Shown one piece after another: positions 42,875 through 52,781 of a stretch of DNA of 64,000 bases. Every line of letters begins with the position of its first letter. Position 1 is the stretch's first letter. The stretch is from Sphingobacterium sp. LZ7M1. GTDB taxonomy: Bacteria; Bacteroidota; Bacteroidia; Sphingobacteriales; Sphingobacteriaceae. The stretch lies in contig NZ_CP101134.1 of NCBI RefSeq assembly GCF_024296865.1, forward strand, positions 2,666,001-2,730,000. Reading direction: 5' to 3'. Both the position numbers and the translations under genes were made by a program. The notes below the pieces were generated by a model. That model made no database searches. It saw only the letters and a program-made list of their open reading frames with translations, and was not told the DNA's origin.

Positions 42875-45670
42875 ATGAAACGTAAATTTGGCTTAATACT
42901 ATTTGGTTTAAGTGCAATTTCACTAACTTATGCACAGAAAAAACCAATTGATCACACTGTTTATGATTCCTGGAATGTTATCAGTAAACCTGAGATCAGC
43001 AAATCTGGAAATCTGATTTATTATAGCATTACCCCACAAGAAGGTGATGCGACTTCCATTGTAAAAAATGCAAACAATCAACAACTGCTTCAAATCCCTA
43101 GAGGTGCAGACCTTAAGCTGACCAAGGATGAAAAACATTTGATTGGTTTAATCAAAGCTCCTTTTCAGGAAGTAAGGCAGGCAAAGATCAAGAAAAAGAA
43201 ACCTGATGAAATGCCGAAGGACTCTCTTTTGGTCTTTAATATCGCTAAAAACCAGTCCAGCAAATTTGCACAGGTGAAATCCTATAAAATCGCTAAGGAT
43301 GGAAATGACTTCGTTGCCTTCCTGCACGAAACCATCATCCCCAAAAGCTCGGACAGCAGTAAAACGAAATCTGCATCCAAAAAGGAAAAACCTACCCCTA
43401 CCTTAACGGTCCTCAACTTAAATACGGCTGATACAAGCAATATCTTAAAAGCGGATAGTTACGAGTGGAGTGATGACGGGAAATTCTTGGTTTACTCCAT
43501 TAAAGGTCCAGAAAAAGACTCCTTAAATGAATCCGGTCTATTTATTATGGACCTTGCCAACAAATCCAAAAAGAAAATAAGCTCAGGCAAAGGAACCTAT
43601 AAGAACATTCAGTTTGATGATGCTACAAAGCAACTGAGCTTCTTAGCGGACAAGACTCCTGAAAAATCCCTATTAAAGGAATATAAGCTTTATTACTATA
43701 CCGCAAACCAAGACTCCGCCGTGATATTGGCTGATAGAAATTCCAATGGGATTCCTCAAAACTGGTTTGTATCCGGTGATGGCTCCTTAACCTTTAGCAA
43801 ATCTGGAAAAAGACTGTTTTTCGGATTGGCTCCAATTCCAAGGGTAAAGGACACCACTTTAGTGGAATTCGAGCATGCCAAAGTGGATATCTGGCACTGG
43901 CAAGATGATTACCTGCAACCTATGCAATTGGTTAACCTAAGAAGAGACCTATCCAGGAACTATACCGCCATGGTCAATCTGGCCTCCAATAGAAATGTGA
44001 TTCCATTATCTGATGAAACATTCAATAGAATCTCCTTGACCGGCGATGCTGACAACGAATGGGCGATGGCGACTTCCGACAAGGAATACAGAATAGAAAC
44101 CCAATGGGAAGGTGGCATGCGTTCTGATATCTACGCTATATCAACCCTGACAGGTAAAAATAAATTGGTCACAAAATCCAACTCTGGATATGCTGCATTA
44201 GCACCAAACGGCGATTATGTCGTTTATTTCAACCGTAGCAATGGTAATTGGTACAGCTTCCATATCGCATCTGAAAGCACGAAACAACTGAATGAAGGCT
44301 TGCAAGTCAGCTTTGTGGATGAAGAAAATGATGTCCCTGCCGCTCCAGGACCCTATGGAATCGCTGGATGGTCAAAGGATGGCAAATACATCTATATCAA
44401 TGACCGATATGATATCTGGAAATTAAGCCTTGATGGAAAAAACAAAACCAACCTAACCAACGGCCTTGGAAGACAAAACCAAATGGTCTATCGTATGGAA
44501 AACCTATATAGGAACGATGACCCAAGGATCAATTACAACCAGATCGATGAGTCAAAGACTGTTTTCTTAAATGGTTTCAATAAAATCGACAAAAATCAAG
44601 GTCTCTATAAATTAGGAAAAAAAGAAATCAGCAAACTATGGTCAGGTCCGCATACTTATAGAATGCTTAATGCGGATGAAAAATTGAACAAGCTTATCTA
44701 TACAAAAGAGGATTACCAGCATTCACCGGATCTATATCTATTAGCGAATTTCAAAAACGAAACCAGACTATCCGATATTAACCCTCAACAGGCGAATTAC
44801 AATTGGGGAACGGCTGAATTGGTACATTGGACTACACCAAAAGGCTATAAATCGGAAGGTATTCTCTATAAGCCTGAAGATTTCGATCCGAATAAGAAAT
44901 ATCCGATTATTGCTTATTTCTACGAAACGCTATCAGATGGGCTATATGGCTACCAAGCGCCGGCTCCTACTCCATCCCGTTTGAATATCCCTTATTTCGT
45001 AAGTAACGGTTATTTGGTCTTCGCACCGGACATCCGTTATGAAACTGGCTATCCAGGAAGATCAGCTGAAGAGTTTATTAATTCAGGTATGCATCATTTG
45101 GCTAGAAACAACAATTGGGTGGACTCCACTAAAATGGGAATCCAAGGACAGAGCTGGGGTGGTTATCAAGTTGCCCACCTGATTACCCGTACCGATATGT
45201 ATGCCGCAGCATGGGCTGGTGCTCCCGTTGTCAACATGACCTCGGCCTACGGTGGAATCCGTTGGGGAACGGGAATGTCCAGACAGTTCCAATATGAGAA
45301 TACACAAAGCCGTATCGGAAAGCCGCTTTGGGAAGCTAGAGATCTATATATAGAGAACTCGCCACTGTTCTTTATGGACAAGGTCAACACACCTGTGGCG
45401 ATCATGCACAACGACAATGACGGAGCTGTGCCTTGGTACCAAGGGATTGAATTCTTTACTGCATTGAGAAGATTGAATAAACCAGTTTGGTTATTGAACT
45501 ATAACGGTGATGACCACAATCTAATCCAAAGACAGAACCGAAAAGACATTCAAATTCGCGAAGCTCAATTCTTTGATCACTTCCTAAAAGGAAAACCAGC
45601 AGCAAATTGGATCAAAAAAGGAGTCAAAGCAACAGAAAAAGGTATAGATTGGGGCCTTGAAGTCAACTAA
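42875..45670 (+). CDS. S9-family prolyl oligopeptidase-like serine peptidase
   Basis: A secreted 931-residue peptidase. I use the ATG at 42875, which begins MKRKFGLILFGLSAISLTYAQ, a complete signal peptide; a longer frame from a TTG at 42851 adds eight residues before it with no benefit. Residues about 30-620 form a beta-propeller-type N-terminal domain; the C-terminal alpha/beta-hydrolase domain has the nucleophile in MGIQGQSWGGYQVAHLI, the Asp in NDNDGAVPWYQG and the His in NYNGDDHNLIQR. This triad order is that of S9 (DPP4/acylaminoacyl peptidase) enzymes. It should cleave di- or oligopeptides in the periplasm. A strong terminator follows. Confidence 0.9.
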   Translation: MKRKFGLILFGLSAISLTYAQKKPIDHTVYDSWNVISKPEISKSGNLIYYSITPQEGDATSIVKNANNQQLLQIPRGADLKLTKDEKHLIGLIKAPFQEVRQAKIKKKKPDEMPKDSLLVFNIAKNQSSKFAQVKSYKIAKDGNDFVAFLHETIIPKSSDSSKTKSASKKEKPTPTLTVLNLNTADTSNILKADSYEWSDDGKFLVYSIKGPEKDSLNESGLFIMDLANKSKKKISSGKGTYKNIQFDDATKQLSFLADKTPEKSLLKEYKLYYYTANQDSAVILADRNSNGIPQNWFVSGDGSLTFSKSGKRLFFGLAPIPRVKDTTLVEFEHAKVDIWHWQDDYLQPMQLVNLRRDLSRNYTAMVNLASNRNVIPLSDETFNRISLTGDADNEWAMATSDKEYRIETQWEGGMRSDIYAISTLTGKNKLVTKSNSGYAALAPNGDYVVYFNRSNGNWYSFHIASESTKQLNEGLQVSFVDEENDVPAAPGPYGIAGWSKDGKYIYINDRYDIWKLSLDGKNKTNLTNGLGRQNQMVYRMENLYRNDDPRINYNQIDESKTVFLNGFNKIDKNQGLYKLGKKEISKLWSGPHTYRMLNADEKLNKLIYTKEDYQHSPDLYLLANFKNETRLSDINPQQANYNWGTAELVHWTTPKGYKSEGILYKPEDFDPNKKYPIIAYFYETLSDGLYGYQAPAPTPSRLNIPYFVSNGYLVFAPDIRYETGYPGRSAEEFINSGMHHLARNNNWVDSTKMGIQGQSWGGYQVAHLITRTDMYAAAWAGAPVVNMTSAYGGIRWGTGMSRQFQYENTQSRIGKPLWEARDLYIENSPLFFMDKVNTPVAIMHNDNDGAVPWYQGIEFFTALRRLNKPVWLLNYNGDDHNLIQRQNRKDIQIREAQFFDHFLKGKPAANWIKKGVKATEKGIDWGLEVN

Positions 45671-45687
45671 TTTTACAATAGAAACTC

Positions 45688-45726
45688 AAAACAGGCGGTA
45701 ATTCTTGGGAATTACCGCCTGTTTTT
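45688..45726 (+). terminator. Rho-independent terminator
   Basis: A perfect 17-bp stem (core ACAGGCGGTAATTC / GAATTACCGCCTGT) with the loop TTGG and a T tract, beginning 18 bases after the S9 peptidase stop. It isolates the downstream glutamine synthetase gene. Confidence 0.93.
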
Positions 45727-45782
45727 GTTAAAAAACACTAAAAACCATACTTTTTTACATTTTTTTTCAAAAATTTTATCCA

Positions 45783-45799
45783 AGTAAAATGTTTTTACT
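45783..45799. promoter_or_regulatory. Palindrome upstream of glnN, candidate operator
   Basis: AGTAAAA-TGT-TTTTACT is a perfect 7-bp inverted repeat ending two bases before the -7 box of the glutamine synthetase gene, so a protein bound here would block the promoter core. Confidence 0.45.
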
Positions 45800-45800
45800 A

Positions 45801-45808
45801 TACTTTTG
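45801..45808 (+). promoter_or_regulatory. glnN -7 promoter box
   Basis: TACTTTTG matches the Bacteroidota TAnnTTTG -7 consensus exactly and lies 63 bases before the start codon. No convincing -33 TTG/TTTG was found at the usual distance, which would be consistent with an activator-dependent promoter. Confidence 0.5.
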
Positions 45809-45871
45809 ATAAAAATTTAGAAGAAAAAATCAGTAATCAACAAAAACTTAAGTATATCTAATATTAACAGC

Positions 45872-48061
45872 ATGTTAAACTCCAGACTAGCCGCAGTTGA
45901 AACTGCCTCAAAGCACATGTTCAATGAAACAACTGAGGTAAATTCAGAACGCGCAATTCACATTTTCAATAAAAATGTGTTCAGCATCTCTAAAATGAGA
46001 GATTACCTTTCAAAGTCTACTTTTAGCGAATTAAAATCATCTATCGACGAAGGAAAACAGATCAGCAGAGAATTAGCAGATTACATCGCGCAAGCCATGA
46101 AAACTTGGGCCCTAGAAAATGGTGCTTCGCACTATACCCACTGGTTTCAACCTTTGACTGGATCAACAGCTGAAAAACACGATGCTTTTTTTGAACCGGA
46201 CACGGATGGAAGCGCAATCGAGAAATTCAACGCGGATGCATTGGTACAACAAGAACCAGATGCTTCTTCTTTCCCGAACGGCGGTATCCGTAATACTTTC
46301 GAAGCTAGAGGTTATACTGCTTGGGACCCTTCATCCCCTGCCTTTATCTTTGAAACTGGTGCTGGCAAAACCTTATGTATCCCTACCGTATTCGTTTCTT
46401 ACACAGGCGAATCCCTAGATTACAAAGCACCTTTATTAAAAGCTATCGCTTCTATTGACAAAGCTGCAACTGATGTTGCTCAATATTTTGATAAAGCCGT
46501 TACCAAAGTAAATGCTTCTTTGGGTATCGAACAAGAATATTTCTTGGTTGACCTTGCCTTATATAATGCTCGTCCTGACCTACAATTGACAGGAAGAACC
46601 CTATTCGGACACATGTCAGCTAAAGGACAACAATTAGAGGATCATTACTTCGGTGCGATCCCTGAGCGTGTATTAGCTTACATGGTGGACCTTGAAAACG
46701 AAGCCCTGAAATTAGGTATCCCTTTGAAAACTCGTCACAACGAGGTTGCCCCTTCTCAATTTGAATGTGCTCCTATGTTTGAAGAGATCAACTTGGCTAT
46801 CGACCATAACCAATTGTTGATGAACGTAATGGAACAAGTTGCCATTCGTCACAACTTTAAGGTTTTATTACATGAAAAACCGTATAGCGGTGTAAACGGA
46901 TCCGGAAAACACAATAACTGGTCCTTGATCACCAATACAGGTGTGAACCTGCTTTCGCCAGGAAAAACTCCTAAAAACAACCTGATGTTCTTGACGTTCT
47001 TTGTCAACACCATCAAAGCTGTTTATGAGCATGCCGACCTACTGAGAGCATCTATCGCAAGTCACTCCAATGACCACCGCCTAGGTGCCAACGAAGCTCC
47101 TCCAGCGATTATCTCTATCTTCTTAGGTTCTCAATTGGATGAAATCCTAGAAGAAGTTGAATCTGCTCGCGTTGCCAAAAAAGTTAAGGCTGATGCAAAC
47201 CTATGGCACGGTATTCCAAAAATCCCTGATCTGAAATTGGATAACACCGACCGAAACCGTACTTCTCCTTTTGCTTTCACCGGCAATAAATTCGAGTTCC
47301 GCGCTGTTGGATCTTCTGCAAACTCAGCATTGCCAATGACCATTTTGAATGCAATCGTTGCTACGCAATTGATTGAATTCAAAAATGAAGTCGACAAACA
47401 GATCAAAAAAGGAATCAAGAAAGACCTTGCGATCCTAAACGTTGTCCGTAAATACATCAAAGATTCAAAAGCAATCCGTTTCGAAGGAAATGGCTATAGC
47501 GAAGAATGGGAAATTGAAGCGGCTGGCAGAGGACTTTCTAACATCAAGTCTACACCAAAAGCCCTTGATGTCTATGTAAAACCAGAGTCTCTAGAGCTTT
47601 TCGAAACCCTAGGAATCTTCTCAAGACGTGAATCTGAAGCTAGACATGAGATCTTATTGGAGAACTTCTTCAAAAAACTTCAAATCGAAGCTCGTGTGAT
47701 TGGTGATGTCGTAACTAGTCAGATTGCACCTGCATGTTTGATCTATCAAAACCAATTGATTGAAAACGTAAGAGGCCTTAAGGACTTAGGTCTGAGCAAA
47801 GAGGCTTACAGTTCACAGCTAAACTATGTGGAGCGTATCTCCAAGCACGTGAACATTATCCTTGAACAGGCAGAGGAAATGCGTCAAGCCCGTAAAAAAG
47901 CAAACACCATCGACGACATGCGTGAAAAAGCGATCGCTTACGACGAGGTTGTAAAACCGTTCTTCGACGAAATCCGCTACCATGTCAACAAACTTGAAAA
48001 AATCGTTGATGACGCTAAATGGCCTTTGCCAAAATTACGCGAATTGCTTTTCATCCACTAA
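45872..48061 (+). CDS. glnN: Glutamine synthetase type III
   Basis: A 729-residue GSIII enzyme, the large form typical of Bacteroidota and some cyanobacteria (GSI and GSII are far shorter). Seen: the N-terminal GSIII block (ERAIHIFNKNVFSISKMRDYL), ENGASHYTHWFQPLTGSTAEKHDAF, SLGIEQEYFLVD with metal-ligand Glu residues, TRHNEVAPSQFECAPMFEEINLAIDHNQLLMNVMEQVA, KPYSGVNGSGKHNNWSL (the ATP/glutamate loop) and GNKFEFRAVGSSAN. It makes glutamine from glutamate, ammonia and ATP in the cytoplasm. Flanking terminators make it monocistronic; a palindrome overlapping the promoter region suggests nitrogen-linked control. Confidence 0.95.
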   Translation: MLNSRLAAVETASKHMFNETTEVNSERAIHIFNKNVFSISKMRDYLSKSTFSELKSSIDEGKQISRELADYIAQAMKTWALENGASHYTHWFQPLTGSTAEKHDAFFEPDTDGSAIEKFNADALVQQEPDASSFPNGGIRNTFEARGYTAWDPSSPAFIFETGAGKTLCIPTVFVSYTGESLDYKAPLLKAIASIDKAATDVAQYFDKAVTKVNASLGIEQEYFLVDLALYNARPDLQLTGRTLFGHMSAKGQQLEDHYFGAIPERVLAYMVDLENEALKLGIPLKTRHNEVAPSQFECAPMFEEINLAIDHNQLLMNVMEQVAIRHNFKVLLHEKPYSGVNGSGKHNNWSLITNTGVNLLSPGKTPKNNLMFLTFFVNTIKAVYEHADLLRASIASHSNDHRLGANEAPPAIISIFLGSQLDEILEEVESARVAKKVKADANLWHGIPKIPDLKLDNTDRNRTSPFAFTGNKFEFRAVGSSANSALPMTILNAIVATQLIEFKNEVDKQIKKGIKKDLAILNVVRKYIKDSKAIRFEGNGYSEEWEIEAAGRGLSNIKSTPKALDVYVKPESLELFETLGIFSRRESEARHEILLENFFKKLQIEARVIGDVVTSQIAPACLIYQNQLIENVRGLKDLGLSKEAYSSQLNYVERISKHVNIILEQAEEMRQARKKANTIDDMREKAIAYDEVVKPFFDEIRYHVNKLEKIVDDAKWPLPKLRELLFIH

Positions 48062-48091
48062 GCATTAACTAAACAAGAAACAATAACCATT

Positions 48092-48123
48092 AAGGGGTAA
48101 TCTGAAAAGATTGCCCCTTTTTT
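48092..48123 (+). terminator. Rho-independent terminator of glnN
   Basis: A 12-bp stem AAGGGGTAATCT / AGATTGCCCCTT (one G-T pair) with the tetraloop GAAA and a run of six T. It lies 30 bases after the glnN stop. Confidence 0.9.
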
Positions 48124-48190
48124 GCTGGGGAGTAGAGGGAACAAAACGCAGTTTTTAGATACTTTCGTTGGGGTTTATTGGATACGCTTT

Positions 48191-48275
48191 TGAACCAGGA
48201 TGGAAAGGATGAGAGGATGGGCCAAGAACTGGTTTTGAACCAGGATTAAAAGGATGAGAGGATGGGCCATGATTA
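48191..48275 (+). repeat. 'TGAACCAGGATT' dispersed repeat, two tandem copies
   Basis: The unit TTGAACCAGGAT, a short variable piece, then GGATGAGAGGATGGGCCA occurs twice with a period of about 43 bases. Confidence 0.8.
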
Positions 48276-48349
48276 TGTCCTGCCCACCATTGAAAAGGCG
48301 GCAAATACCATAGGGGCATATTTTGAAAGAAAACATTGCGGATTATATT

Positions 48350-48587
48350 GGCGTACAGGTCCTTTACCTTCGGTAAAGAATGACAGGCAATTTTTATAGT
48401 GAACCGTACAGATTCCTCACTAATCGTTCAGAATTGGAAATGGGTTGGGGAGAGATTCAGAGCGCAGCGAAGAATCTATTGTTGTATTTTTTTTAGAATC
48501 GTTGTCATCGTGAGCACAGCGAACGAACTATTTTATTTCTTCAAGACAAATTGCAGAAAAATATTTCACCCCTGCTAGGGGTTGGTC
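48350..48587 (+). repeat. Composite dispersed repeat, direct copy
   Basis: Contains TTGGCGTACAGGTC, a variable-stem hairpin (48362-48378), a second CGTACAG, TTCCTCACTAATCGTTCAGA, GATTCAGAGCGCAGCGAAGA, GTTGTCAT and the closing CACCCC-TGCTA-GGGGTT hairpin. Co-linear with 54595-54868 and, inverted, with 41430-41720. Confidence 0.75.
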
Positions 48588-48640
48588 TGCTTATTGGCCA
48601 AATCTTCTATAAAGATATCACCCCTTCCAAGGGTTTCACA

Positions 48641-48898
48641 AAACAAACATCCATTCTTCCGGAGGAAGTCCTTTAGCAACCGGCTCATTTCCAATGGCGG
48701 AAAAATGGAAAGAATGCCGTTGCCGAGTGCGATGGGATTGGCCTTGGAATGCTTTTTCATGATCATCCCATCAAAAGGGGTGATCTTGCAAAAGATATTC
48801 CCGACATCAAGGCATTCTATCCATGTGTAGTGGATGGTGCGAAAAGCCATCTTAAATGGGCCGAAGCGGTTTGGTTACTTTTCCGCGAAAAAGTAACA
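48641..48898 (+). repeat. R1 repeat, full copy with variable-stem hairpin
   Basis: Starts with CTTCC-GGA-GGAAG, then CGGCTCATTTCCAATGGCGG and AATGCCGTTGCC, then GATGGGATTGGCCTTGGAAT, a hairpin with the loop ATCAAAA (48758-48788), GATATTCCCGACA.CAAGGCAT, GCGAAAAGCCATCTTAAAT and a GTTACTTTT hairpin (48874-48897). The second full copy is 55041-55298. Confidence 0.8.
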
Positions 48899-48977
48899 GA
48901 GTTCTTGGCACAGCCGGTGGGTGAGCCTGTCGAACCTCCATCCCGTACCCTGAGCGGCGTCAAAGGGCATCCTGGCA

Positions 48978-49008
48978 CAAAAAAAGAGGGGATTTTCCCT
49001 TTCCCCTC
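48978..49008 (-). terminator. Rho-independent terminator (leftward)
   Basis: On the minus strand: GAGGGGA, a 9-base loop, TCCCCTC, then a run of T. It lies about 118 bases beyond the stop of the ABM gene and probably ends the leftward AKR/ABM transcription. Confidence 0.7.
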
Positions 49009-49125
49009 AATTGATGCTATTCTTTAATAAAATAACAAACTAACTCCTCAAATATCCCGCTTTTAGCCTTGTTATTTTTATACATATTACGGTATTAGCT
49101 ACCACAATTACGGTAGTTACTTTTT

Positions 49126-49569
49126 CTAATCGCTGATATTTTCTTTAATAAAAATCTTCTTGATCAGTCCAACATCCAAGGCATTCATATCTACCAGTTT
49201 CAAATCCTTGATCATCTTTAAGGTCGACGATTTATAATGTTGGAAATGTTTGGACTTGATATGGTCCTCATACGCTTTTTGATCCCTATAGATCTCCAAG
49301 ATCCTGATTTTATGTTTCTCGGCTTGGATCTCCATGGGAAAGATCGATATGACACCCTCCTCCTTCTCTACAGACTCTCTGGCTCCATGCAGAACAATCT
49401 CCTTATATTCTTCCCAATATTCTGGAATTACATCAATTTCTGCTATCCTGATCAAGTGAATTTGCTTTTTTTCGCCAAAACCCCCAGATTTTTCTTGAGA
49501 AAACAGATTTCCAAAGCTAAAAAGCATTAAAAAAACCAAAAAACTCATCAAATACTCTTTCATTTCCAT
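49126..49569 (-). CDS. Secreted antibiotic-biosynthesis-monooxygenase (ABM) domain protein
   Basis: A 147-residue protein with an N-terminal signal peptide (MEMKEYLMSFLVFLMLFSFGNLFSQ). The mature part is one ABM ferredoxin-like domain: HLIRIAEIDVIPEYWEEYKEIVLHGARESVEKEEGVISIF, then HKIRILEIYRDQKAYEDHIKSKHFQHYKSSTLKMIKDL, with the conserved His of the second half. ABM-domain proteins include quinol monooxygenases (YgiN-like) and heme-degrading enzymes; the substrate here is unknown. Export to the periplasm is notable for the family. It lies 62 bp downstream of the aldo/keto reductase gene in the same direction. Confidence 0.82.
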   Translation of the reverse strand: MEMKEYLMSFLVFLMLFSFGNLFSQEKSGGFGEKKQIHLIRIAEIDVIPEYWEEYKEIVLHGARESVEKEEGVISIFPMEIQAEKHKIRILEIYRDQKAYEDHIKSKHFQHYKSSTLKMIKDLKLVDMNALDVGLIKKIFIKENISD

Positions 49570-49631
49570 AGCATAACTGATTTTTTACTAATAATAACGC
49601 AAAAGCAGTAAAATTGTTGAGCCAGCAATTC

Positions 49632-50810
<1,179 letters not shown>

Positions 50811-50959
50811 TTATATGGATTACAGGATTAACTACCAATTTTACTTTTGACTTTCATTATACCGAAAATCTCAAATTATACTTGGTTTAGCCGACATAAA
50901 ACATCAATTTTATAATAATTGGCTTACCTGCCAAATGAGAACATTAAATGTAATCACAA

Positions 50960-51796
50960 ATGAAACTACATAGCATAGATACTGGATTTTTCAAATTAGA
51001 TGGCGGTGCCATGTTTGGCGTTGTACCAAAAAGCCTCTGGCAGAGAACGAATCCAGCTGACGAAAACAACTTATGTACCTGGGCAAACCGTTTGATGCTT
51101 ATTGAGGATGGCAAGCGATTGACGCTGGTCGATACTGGGATCGGCGACAAGCAGGATGAAAAATTCTTTAGCCACCTCCATATGCATGGCGACGATACGT
51201 TGGATAAGTCTTTAGCTAAACTTGGTTTCCACCGTGATGACATTAGCGATGTAATATTGACCCATTTGCATTTTGACCATTGTGGTGATGCCATTAAAAG
51301 AGAAGGTGAAAAACTATTGCCAGCATTCAAAAATGCAAGATATTGGTCCAATAAGGATCATTGGGAGTGGGCAGTTAATCCTAATCCAAGGGAGAAAGCG
51401 TCTTTTTTGAAGGAGAACATTATGCCAATCCAAGAAAGTGGGCAACTGAACTTTATCGATATCGAAAGTCCTCAATACGACACTGAGATCCATATGCGCT
51501 TTGCCTATGGCCATACCGAGGCCATGATGCTTCCGCAGATCCAATATAAAGGAAAAACCATTCTCTACATGGCGGACTTACTGCCTTCTGTAGGACATAT
51601 TCCAATTGCCTATGTCATGGGCTATGATGTGAGACCACTGGTAACCATGCAGGAAAGACAAGATTACTGGAAAGAGATCGTTGATAATGAATATATCATG
51701 TTCTTCGAGCATGACTCCGTAAATGAGTGCGCAACCTTGCAGTACACCGAAAAAGGAATTAGACTGAAAGACACTTTTAAATTAAGCGAAATCTAA
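50960..51796 (+). CDS. MBL-fold metallo-hydrolase
   Basis: A 278-residue metallo-beta-lactamase-fold hydrolase: LTLVDTGIGDKQDEKF, the zinc motif VILTHLHFDHCGD (HxHxDH), FAYGHTEAMMLPQI with the third metal-site His, YMADLLPSVGHIP with the bridging Asp, and a FFEHDS C-terminal His. No signal peptide. The family includes lactonases and many detoxifying hydrolases; the substrate is not identifiable. It is 7 bp upstream of a WYL-domain regulator gene, so the two form an operon in which the regulator may respond to the hydrolase's substrate. Confidence 0.9.
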   Translation: MKLHSIDTGFFKLDGGAMFGVVPKSLWQRTNPADENNLCTWANRLMLIEDGKRLTLVDTGIGDKQDEKFFSHLHMHGDDTLDKSLAKLGFHRDDISDVILTHLHFDHCGDAIKREGEKLLPAFKNARYWSNKDHWEWAVNPNPREKASFLKENIMPIQESGQLNFIDIESPQYDTEIHMRFAYGHTEAMMLPQIQYKGKTILYMADLLPSVGHIPIAYVMGYDVRPLVTMQERQDYWKEIVDNEYIMFFEHDSVNECATLQYTEKGIRLKDTFKLSEI

Positions 51797-51803
51797 GCTA
51801 TTC

Positions 51804-52772
51804 ATGTCCGTAGATATCAAGAAAAGATTCGACCGTATTGTTGAGATATTGATTCAATTGCAATCCAAAAGGGTTGTGAAGGCGCAGGAATTGGCCGATC
51901 GCTTTGATGTCAGCCTTCGTACCATTTATAGGGACATTAAAAGCCTGGAGCAGGCAGGTGTTCCATTGATTGGTGAAGCTGGAATGGGCTACAGCATTAT
52001 GGACGGTTACCGACTTCCGCCGGTTTCATTCAGTAAGGAAGAAGCCCTTTGCTTTGTCGCTACGGAAAAGTTGGCCGAGAAATACCTTGATCAAGCAGGT
52101 TTCTCGCTTTACTCTTCCGCATTGATGAAAATCAAGGCCATCTTAAAGAGCAATGACCAAGACCTAGTGACGAATATGCAGGAACAGATCATCATGCGCA
52201 AACAGCATGTACCTATCTTCCCTGAAAAGGTTCCGCATGTATTGAGTACCGCCATTGAAGCTATTGCCAATAAAACCCAGATCCAAATTGAATACCAAGG
52301 CATCAAGGATGACGAAGCCATCCTAAGGATTATCGAACCTATTGGCATTGTCCACGAGATAGGGTTTTGGTATATCGTTGCCTATTGCCTGCAACGTATG
52401 GACTTCAGGCAGTTCCGGAGCGATCGGATTGCACAGGTCACAGCGCTAGAAAACAAGTTCAGCAAAAGGCATATCAGCATTGATGAATACATGTCGAACC
52501 AGAAATCCCCCGAGCTACCCAAGATCAAATCCAAGGTTCTGGTTAGCCGTGACTTCGCTCCTTTTATGCGCTGGCAAAGAAACACTTATGGATTTGTATC
52601 TGAAGCTAAGGTTGGGGATAAAATAGAAATGGTTTTTGAAAGCCGAGACATCGAACATGAGTTCCCGAGATGGCTCATGATGTTTGGCGACAAGATAGAA
52701 ATAAAAGAGCCTGAAGAGCTTAAGCACAGCTTTAATAAACTCTTTCAGGCTATACAAAACAACATAAAATAG
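51804..52772 (+). CDS. YafY-type transcriptional regulator with WYL domain
   Basis: A 322-residue regulator. The N-terminal DeoR-like helix-turn-helix is RFDRIVEILIQLQSKRVVKAQELADRFDVSLRTIYRDIKSLEQAGVPLIGEAGMGYSI (about 8-66). The WYL domain follows from about residue 145: TQIQIEYQG, then the hallmark GFWYIVAYCLQRMDFRQFRSDRI and a WCX-type C-terminal extension. WYL regulators bind nucleic acid or small ligands and often control adjacent genes; the 7-bp spacing suggests this one controls the MBL hydrolase operon. The gene ends 9 bp from the convergent Gfo/Idh gene. Confidence 0.9.
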   Translation: MSVDIKKRFDRIVEILIQLQSKRVVKAQELADRFDVSLRTIYRDIKSLEQAGVPLIGEAGMGYSIMDGYRLPPVSFSKEEALCFVATEKLAEKYLDQAGFSLYSSALMKIKAILKSNDQDLVTNMQEQIIMRKQHVPIFPEKVPHVLSTAIEAIANKTQIQIEYQGIKDDEAILRIIEPIGIVHEIGFWYIVAYCLQRMDFRQFRSDRIAQVTALENKFSKRHISIDEYMSNQKSPELPKIKSKVLVSRDFAPFMRWQRNTYGFVSEAKVGDKIEMVFESRDIEHEFPRWLMMFGDKIEIKEPEELKHSFNKLFQAIQNNIK

Positions 52773-52781
52773 TATTTCTTT

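Larger units (their letters stand above)
48062..49125. other. Long intergenic region made of repeats
   Basis: About 1060 bases with no credible CDS; open frames here are repeat sequence. Contents in order: glnN terminator, two tandem copies of the 'TGAACCAGGATT' repeat, the composite repeat, the large R1 repeat, and a minus-strand terminator, followed by an AT-rich stretch with two ATTACGGTA blocks. Confidence 0.7.

Noticed and set aside
48575..48850. 91-codon minus-strand frame (MAFRTIHYTWIECLDVG...)
   Set aside because: It coincides with the R1 repeat, and the related frame at 55030-55239 diverges by frame-breaking changes between copies. The conservation is that of DNA structure, not of protein.
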